DNA of 64,000 nucleotides from Methanopyrus sp. SNP6 (GTDB taxonomy: Archaea > JAADCQ01 > Methanopyri > Methanopyrales > Methanopyraceae). Location: contig NZ_CP019436.1 of assembly GCF_002201895.1 (NCBI RefSeq), forward strand, positions 977,619-1,041,618, given 5' to 3'. Below the pieces are notes generated by a model. The model was not told the DNA's origin and did not search any database. It worked only from the letters and a program-made list of their open reading frames with translations. Shown piece by piece: positions 61,071 to 64,000 of this stretch. Made by a program: the position numbers and the translations under genes. The first letter of the stretch is position 1, and each line of letters begins with the position of its first letter.

Positions 61071-61970
61071 GTGGAGATCAACGGGGTACCTGTAGAAGAC
61101 ACGTTCTGTGAGGCTTTCAAAGGTTTGTACGCACGATTCATTGTGACGGCTGCCGACGAACGTCCCCTGCGTGAGGCTGCTGAGAACGTCGCCGCTCTGC
61201 CGGCCACCGTCTTCGGCGAATCTGAGGCGGGCGTGGAACGCTGGTTGGACCCGGAGGAGACCCCGGACGACCGTCCTGGGTTCGTCGCCCAGGTGTGGGT
61301 GGAGTACGGCGATGACGCCGTGAAGAAACTGGAGCACGAGCTCGGGAAGCGCATACGTCAGGGTGTCCTGGTACGACCGACTACCAGAGTCTTCGACGCT
61401 TGCGAGGATCCGGACGGCTATATCGACACGGAACGCCCTATCGGCCGTTGCGCCGACGGATACGAATACACCGACGTACGTTTCGACCGGGAGATGGTCC
61501 ACATCCCGATCATGATGGGCGAGTTCATGATCGAGCGTCGACTAGGGTACGCGGAAGGTGTCGCTGGAGGTTTAGTGTGGCTGTTCTGCGAGGACGTAGA
61601 TGCCGCGCTCGAAGCCGGTTATCGTGCCGTTGATGCCTTGCGAGACGTAGAAGGCGTCATCACCCCATTCAACGTCTGTGCCGCCGGTTCGAAGCCTGAA
61701 ACTATCTACCCGGACATCGGCCCGACGACCAACCACCCGTACTGTCCGACTCTCCGTGATAGAATCCTCGACTCGAAGGTCCCGGAAGGCGTCGAGGCGA
61801 TCCCCGAGATCGTGATCAACGGGGTCTCGCTCGACGCGGTAAAGCGAGCGATCGGAATCGCTATCGAAGCCGCCACGGAGGTTGACGGGGTCGTCAAAGT
61901 GTCCGCCGGGAACTTCGGAGGTGAACTCGGCGACTACAGGATTCCGCTGCGGGAGTGCATTCGGGAGTGA
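61071..61970 (+). CDS. formylmethanofuran:tetrahydromethanopterin formyltransferase paralogue (FtrII-like)
   Basis: 299 aa, GTG behind GGGGGGGAG. Family features: MEINGVPVEDTFCEAF opening, PEETPDDRPG, MMGEFMIERRLGY, EGVAGGLVWLF, NHPYCPT, EIVINGV and the closing VKVSAGNFGGELGDY. Ftr carries the formyl group from methanofuran to H4MPT. As I recall it, the crystallised M. kandleri Ftr has a clearly different sequence, so this appears to be a second, divergent copy like the FtrII of other methanogens. Whether it is catalytic is unknown. Confidence 0.88.
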   Translation: MEINGVPVEDTFCEAFKGLYARFIVTAADERPLREAAENVAALPATVFGESEAGVERWLDPEETPDDRPGFVAQVWVEYGDDAVKKLEHELGKRIRQGVLVRPTTRVFDACEDPDGYIDTERPIGRCADGYEYTDVRFDREMVHIPIMMGEFMIERRLGYAEGVAGGLVWLFCEDVDAALEAGYRAVDALRDVEGVITPFNVCAAGSKPETIYPDIGPTTNHPYCPTLRDRILDSKVPEGVEAIPEIVINGVSLDAVKRAIGIAIEAATEVDGVVKVSAGNFGGELGDYRIPLRECIRE

Positions 61971-61973
61971 GAG

Positions 61974-62867
61974 GTGTTGGACGCAGTGGGTCTCGGCGCC
62001 CTCAACTTGGACGAGCTCCTGTACATTCCCCGAATGCCAGAACGCGACGACTCGGTGCCTATCGAACGGAGGGTGCAGCGAGGAGGTGGGTCCGCGGCGA
62101 ACACGATCTGTTGGCTCGCCTACCTCGGGAGGAAAGTGGGGTTCGTCGGGAAGGTCGGCAGCGATAACGCTGGGGATCTTCTACTTCGGGAGTTCGAAAA
62201 GCACGGTGTCGATACCTCAAGAGTCGTCAGGGGTGACGGATACAGCGGTACGGCGTTCTGTCTGGTCTCTGGAGATGACAGGAGGATCCTAGTCGATCCC
62301 GGGGTCAACGACGATCTTCGACCTGAAGAGGTCGATATCGACTACATTCGTGAAGCTCGCATACTCCATACGAGTTCGTTCATCGGGTTACGATCGGAGA
62401 CGTCCCTGGAGACCCTGAAGCGGACCATGAAGGCGGTATCGGACGAGCTGATGGTGACTTTCTCTCCGGCCACGATGGTCTTGCGTGGCTGGTCCTATTT
62501 GGAACCGTACTTCGAAGCTGCTGATGTCGTGTTCCTCAACGAAACTGAGGCAGTTCACTTGACGGGCGATGTCGAGGAGACCCTCAACAGGCTGGCTGAA
62601 CTCGTGGAAATAACTATCATCACCCGTGGGCCCGACCCCGCGATCGTCCAAGAAGGGACCGAAACCTCGGAAGTGGCACCGGAGCCCGTTCCGGAGGAAG
62701 ACATCGTAGATCCTACTGGGGCAGGGGATGCTTTCGCTGCTGGATTCATCGAAGGCATTCTACGGGGTGAATCGGCCGACCGGTGCTGCGAGCGCGGTCA
62801 CGCGGTAGCCGCAGAGTGTCTGAGAATCGAAGGATGTCGTCCCCCCAGCGAAGGGCGCCCCGAATAG
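61974..62867 (+). CDS. PfkB/ribokinase-family sugar or nucleoside kinase
   Basis: 297 aa, GTG 61974 (TTG 61977 possible). The N-terminal GGGSAANTICWLAYLG is the first PfkB motif, FVGKVGSDNAGDLL follows, and the C-terminal DPTGAGDAFAAGFIEGIL is the second, with catalytic Asp. Relatives phosphorylate ribose, fructose 6-phosphate or nucleosides; sequence does not decide. Three nt after the ftr-like gene, so probably co-transcribed. Confidence 0.88.
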   Translation: MLDAVGLGALNLDELLYIPRMPERDDSVPIERRVQRGGGSAANTICWLAYLGRKVGFVGKVGSDNAGDLLLREFEKHGVDTSRVVRGDGYSGTAFCLVSGDDRRILVDPGVNDDLRPEEVDIDYIREARILHTSSFIGLRSETSLETLKRTMKAVSDELMVTFSPATMVLRGWSYLEPYFEAADVVFLNETEAVHLTGDVEETLNRLAELVEITIITRGPDPAIVQEGTETSEVAPEPVPEEDIVDPTGAGDAFAAGFIEGILRGESADRCCERGHAVAAECLRIEGCRPPSEGRPE

Positions 62868-62882
62868 TGGCTCCGAGGACAA

Positions 62883-63605
62883 TCACTTCGGGATGAAATC
62901 CACAAGCTTGTGCACTTGCGGCAACACCCGCACGTCGGAGTCCACCAGTCCGGCTAATCTCCAGAGATCCTCGAGGTCGTGCTCAGAGCCCGTCGCCGGC
63001 TGCAGGAATATCGGCTCTACACCCAGCCGATGAAGTCCCTTCAGTGCACCCTCGGCGTGCCGGTAACATTCTTCGTTCACCAGCACCACCTTAGCGTAAA
63101 CCTCTGCGTTGATCCTCTCGAGGAACCTCAGACAGCGGTCTGGAAAATCTTCCATATTGGGACCGTGTGACGGCAATTTCACGTCCGCGGAAACTGCATC
63201 CACCAATCTGTCGATTAATGGAGCTCGGTCGGGCAACGAGGCGTTGGTCTCGAGCAGTACCCTGAATCCGCGTTCACGGAGCCCTTCGATCAACCTCTTC
63301 AGTGCGCTCCACGGCTGGACTAGAGGTTCTCCCCCGGTTAACGAGATTATTCCGAACGTATCCTCCAGGTCCTCTAACTTCACCAGCACTTCGACGACGT
63401 CCTCCGGTCCGCATGGGACCGGGAGCTCGAGTTTCACCTCTCCGCTCACACGTCGAACCGGGGCCCTCCGGTGGCTGCTCCGGGAGGCCGGTTCGTCACA
63501 GTATACGCATCTCAGGTTACATCCTGAGAATCGGACGAACGCCTGCGGTTCCCCCACGAACTTGCCCTCTCCCTGCAGTGAGAGGAATACCTCGTACACG
63601 TTCAA
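62883..63605 (-). CDS. queE: 7-carboxy-7-deazaguanine synthase
   Basis: 240 aa from TTG 63605, overlapping the queD stop (TTGA). The radical SAM motif CNLRCVYCD (CxxxCxxC) is preceded by VFLSLQGEGKFVGEPQAFVRFSGC split in QueE fashion, then SLTGGEPLVQP and LETNASLP. It converts carboxytetrahydropterin to CDG on the way to archaeosine in tRNA. Coupled to queD, its pathway partner. Confidence 0.93.
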   Translation of the reverse strand: MNVYEVFLSLQGEGKFVGEPQAFVRFSGCNLRCVYCDEPASRSSHRRAPVRRVSGEVKLELPVPCGPEDVVEVLVKLEDLEDTFGIISLTGGEPLVQPWSALKRLIEGLRERGFRVLLETNASLPDRAPLIDRLVDAVSADVKLPSHGPNMEDFPDRCLRFLERINAEVYAKVVLVNEECYRHAEGALKGLHRLGVEPIFLQPATGSEHDLEDLWRLAGLVDSDVRVLPQVHKLVDFIPK

Positions 63606-64000
63606 TCCAGGCGTCGGACGACCTCTGCCCCCTGTCCCCATCCCTCGTCCACCCGGATGCGTAGTTCCTTCAGATTGTCACCTGATAGCTTGCGCTCCAA
63701 CTCGTCCGCTAAGTACTCTGCCAAGTCTTCGGCCGATAGTGAACTGGTAGGGATCAGTACAACATCCTCCCTAGGAAACACGTAGCGTTTGCCGTCCGAT
63801 AATCGAACCGTGATCTCGTCCTCGGATTCCTCGATCTCGAAAAGTTCGGACTCGGTCGGTAACAACACCCGATGATCCAGGGGATTTATCAGCTCTCGCA
63901 CCGCGCTCTTGAGCTCGTCGAAGTCGTACACAAAGCCGTGTGGTTCCGTACGCTCCCCGAGCAGCTCAACCGATACATGGTACGTGTGACCGTGCAATCG
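63602..64000 (-). CDS. queD: 6-carboxytetrahydropterin synthase (QueD/PTPS), cut by window edge
   Basis: Partial: the 5' end lies beyond base 64000. The first residues visible are RLHGHTYHVSVEL, the zinc-binding HGH motif, then FVYDFDELKSAVRELINPLDHRVLL and a C-terminal RIRVDEGWGQGAEVV with the catalytic Glu region. It makes carboxytetrahydropterin from dihydroneopterin triphosphate for 7-deazaguanine synthesis. The stop overlaps the queE start. Confidence 0.88.
   Translation of the reverse strand, partial: RLHGHTYHVSVELLGERTEPHGFVYDFDELKSAVRELINPLDHRVLLPTESELFEIEESEDEITVRLSDGKRYVFPREDVVLIPTSSLSAEDLAEYLADELERKLSGDNLKELRIRVDEGWGQGAEVVRRLD

Noticed and set aside
1-64000. CRISPR arrays, insertion sequences, att sites, rRNA
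   Set aside because: No spaced direct repeats, transposase or integrase motifs, or rRNA sequence were found on reading both strands.

Overview
The window looks like chromosomal DNA of the hyperthermophilic methanogen Methanopyrus kandleri or a very close relative. The evidence is the mix of methanogen-only genes (methanogenesis marker proteins 2 and 3, a formylmethanofuran:H4MPT formyltransferase paralogue, F420-dependent sulfite reductase, MptD, an AksF/HacB-type pair), pseudomurein-type Mur ligase genes, G+C-rich and very acidic coding sequence, and heavy use of GTG and TTG starts. A strong start signal recurs through the window: GGGG plus two bases, then about 6 nt, then the start codon. 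I used it to refine many starts. No rRNA, insertion sequence, prophage or CRISPR array is visible. There is one tRNA gene, tRNA-Lys(UUU).

Layout. 1-3.0 kb: envelope polymer operon (MraY-like, CarB-like ATP-grasp, Mur ligase with a Cys4 insert), related in pathway to the cis-prenyltransferase UppS at 13.6 kb. 3.1-9.3 kb: translation genes (PP-loop ATPase, GltX, tRNA-Lys, ArgS, aRF1). 9.3-14.4 kb: UMP kinase, Zn-ribbon membrane peptide, methyltransferase, NYN protein, a DUF364-like protein, PhoH-KH ATPase, UppS. 14.5-17.2 kb: phosphodiesterase, m5C RNA methyltransferase, UPF0104 membrane protein. 17.2-20.5 kb: an A/T-rich coiled-coil/bactofilin-like gene meeting head-on a fusion of an Era-type KH domain to a beta-helix. 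20.4-25.1 kb: lower isoprenoid operon (IPK, IDI2, RNase J, GGPP synthase). 25.2-32.3 kb: ThiI, CBS and FIST sensors, HacB/LeuD-AksF/LeuB, ComB-like, TrpB. 32.3-35.6 kb: MptD, a HIGH-family nucleotidyltransferase, radical SAM.

35.7-38.8 kb: purCSQ divergent from a second FIST sensor. 38.9-45.1 kb: tightly overlapping operon DUF2117-mmp2-mmp3-radical SAM-tyrA, related to methyl-coenzyme M reductase activation or maturation. 45.2-48.3 kb: sulfite module, with Fsr divergent from an HTH regulator and a small siroheme reductase. 48.2-55.2 kb: secreted protein, aTrm56, phosphoesterase, intramembrane metalloprotease, SAM hydrolase, Nnr. 55.3-57.4 kb: uncharacterised ABC-ATPase/HypB-like GTPase/Fe-S operon. 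57.6-64 kb: DUF89, an HExxH-less S2P-like protein, YjbQ, MscS, Ftr paralogue, PfkB kinase, QueE, QueD.

The main leads are: (i) two genes whose best start is ATC placed exactly behind a strong Shine-Dalgarno, plus a possible CTG start for aRF1; (ii) inverted-repeat double Shine-Dalgarno elements between divergent genes; (iii) the coiled-coil/bactofilin and KH/beta-helix pair; (iv) the three-gene metal-handling operon at 55.3-57.4 kb; (v) the degenerate S2P. Function calls rest on remembered family signatures, with no database search.
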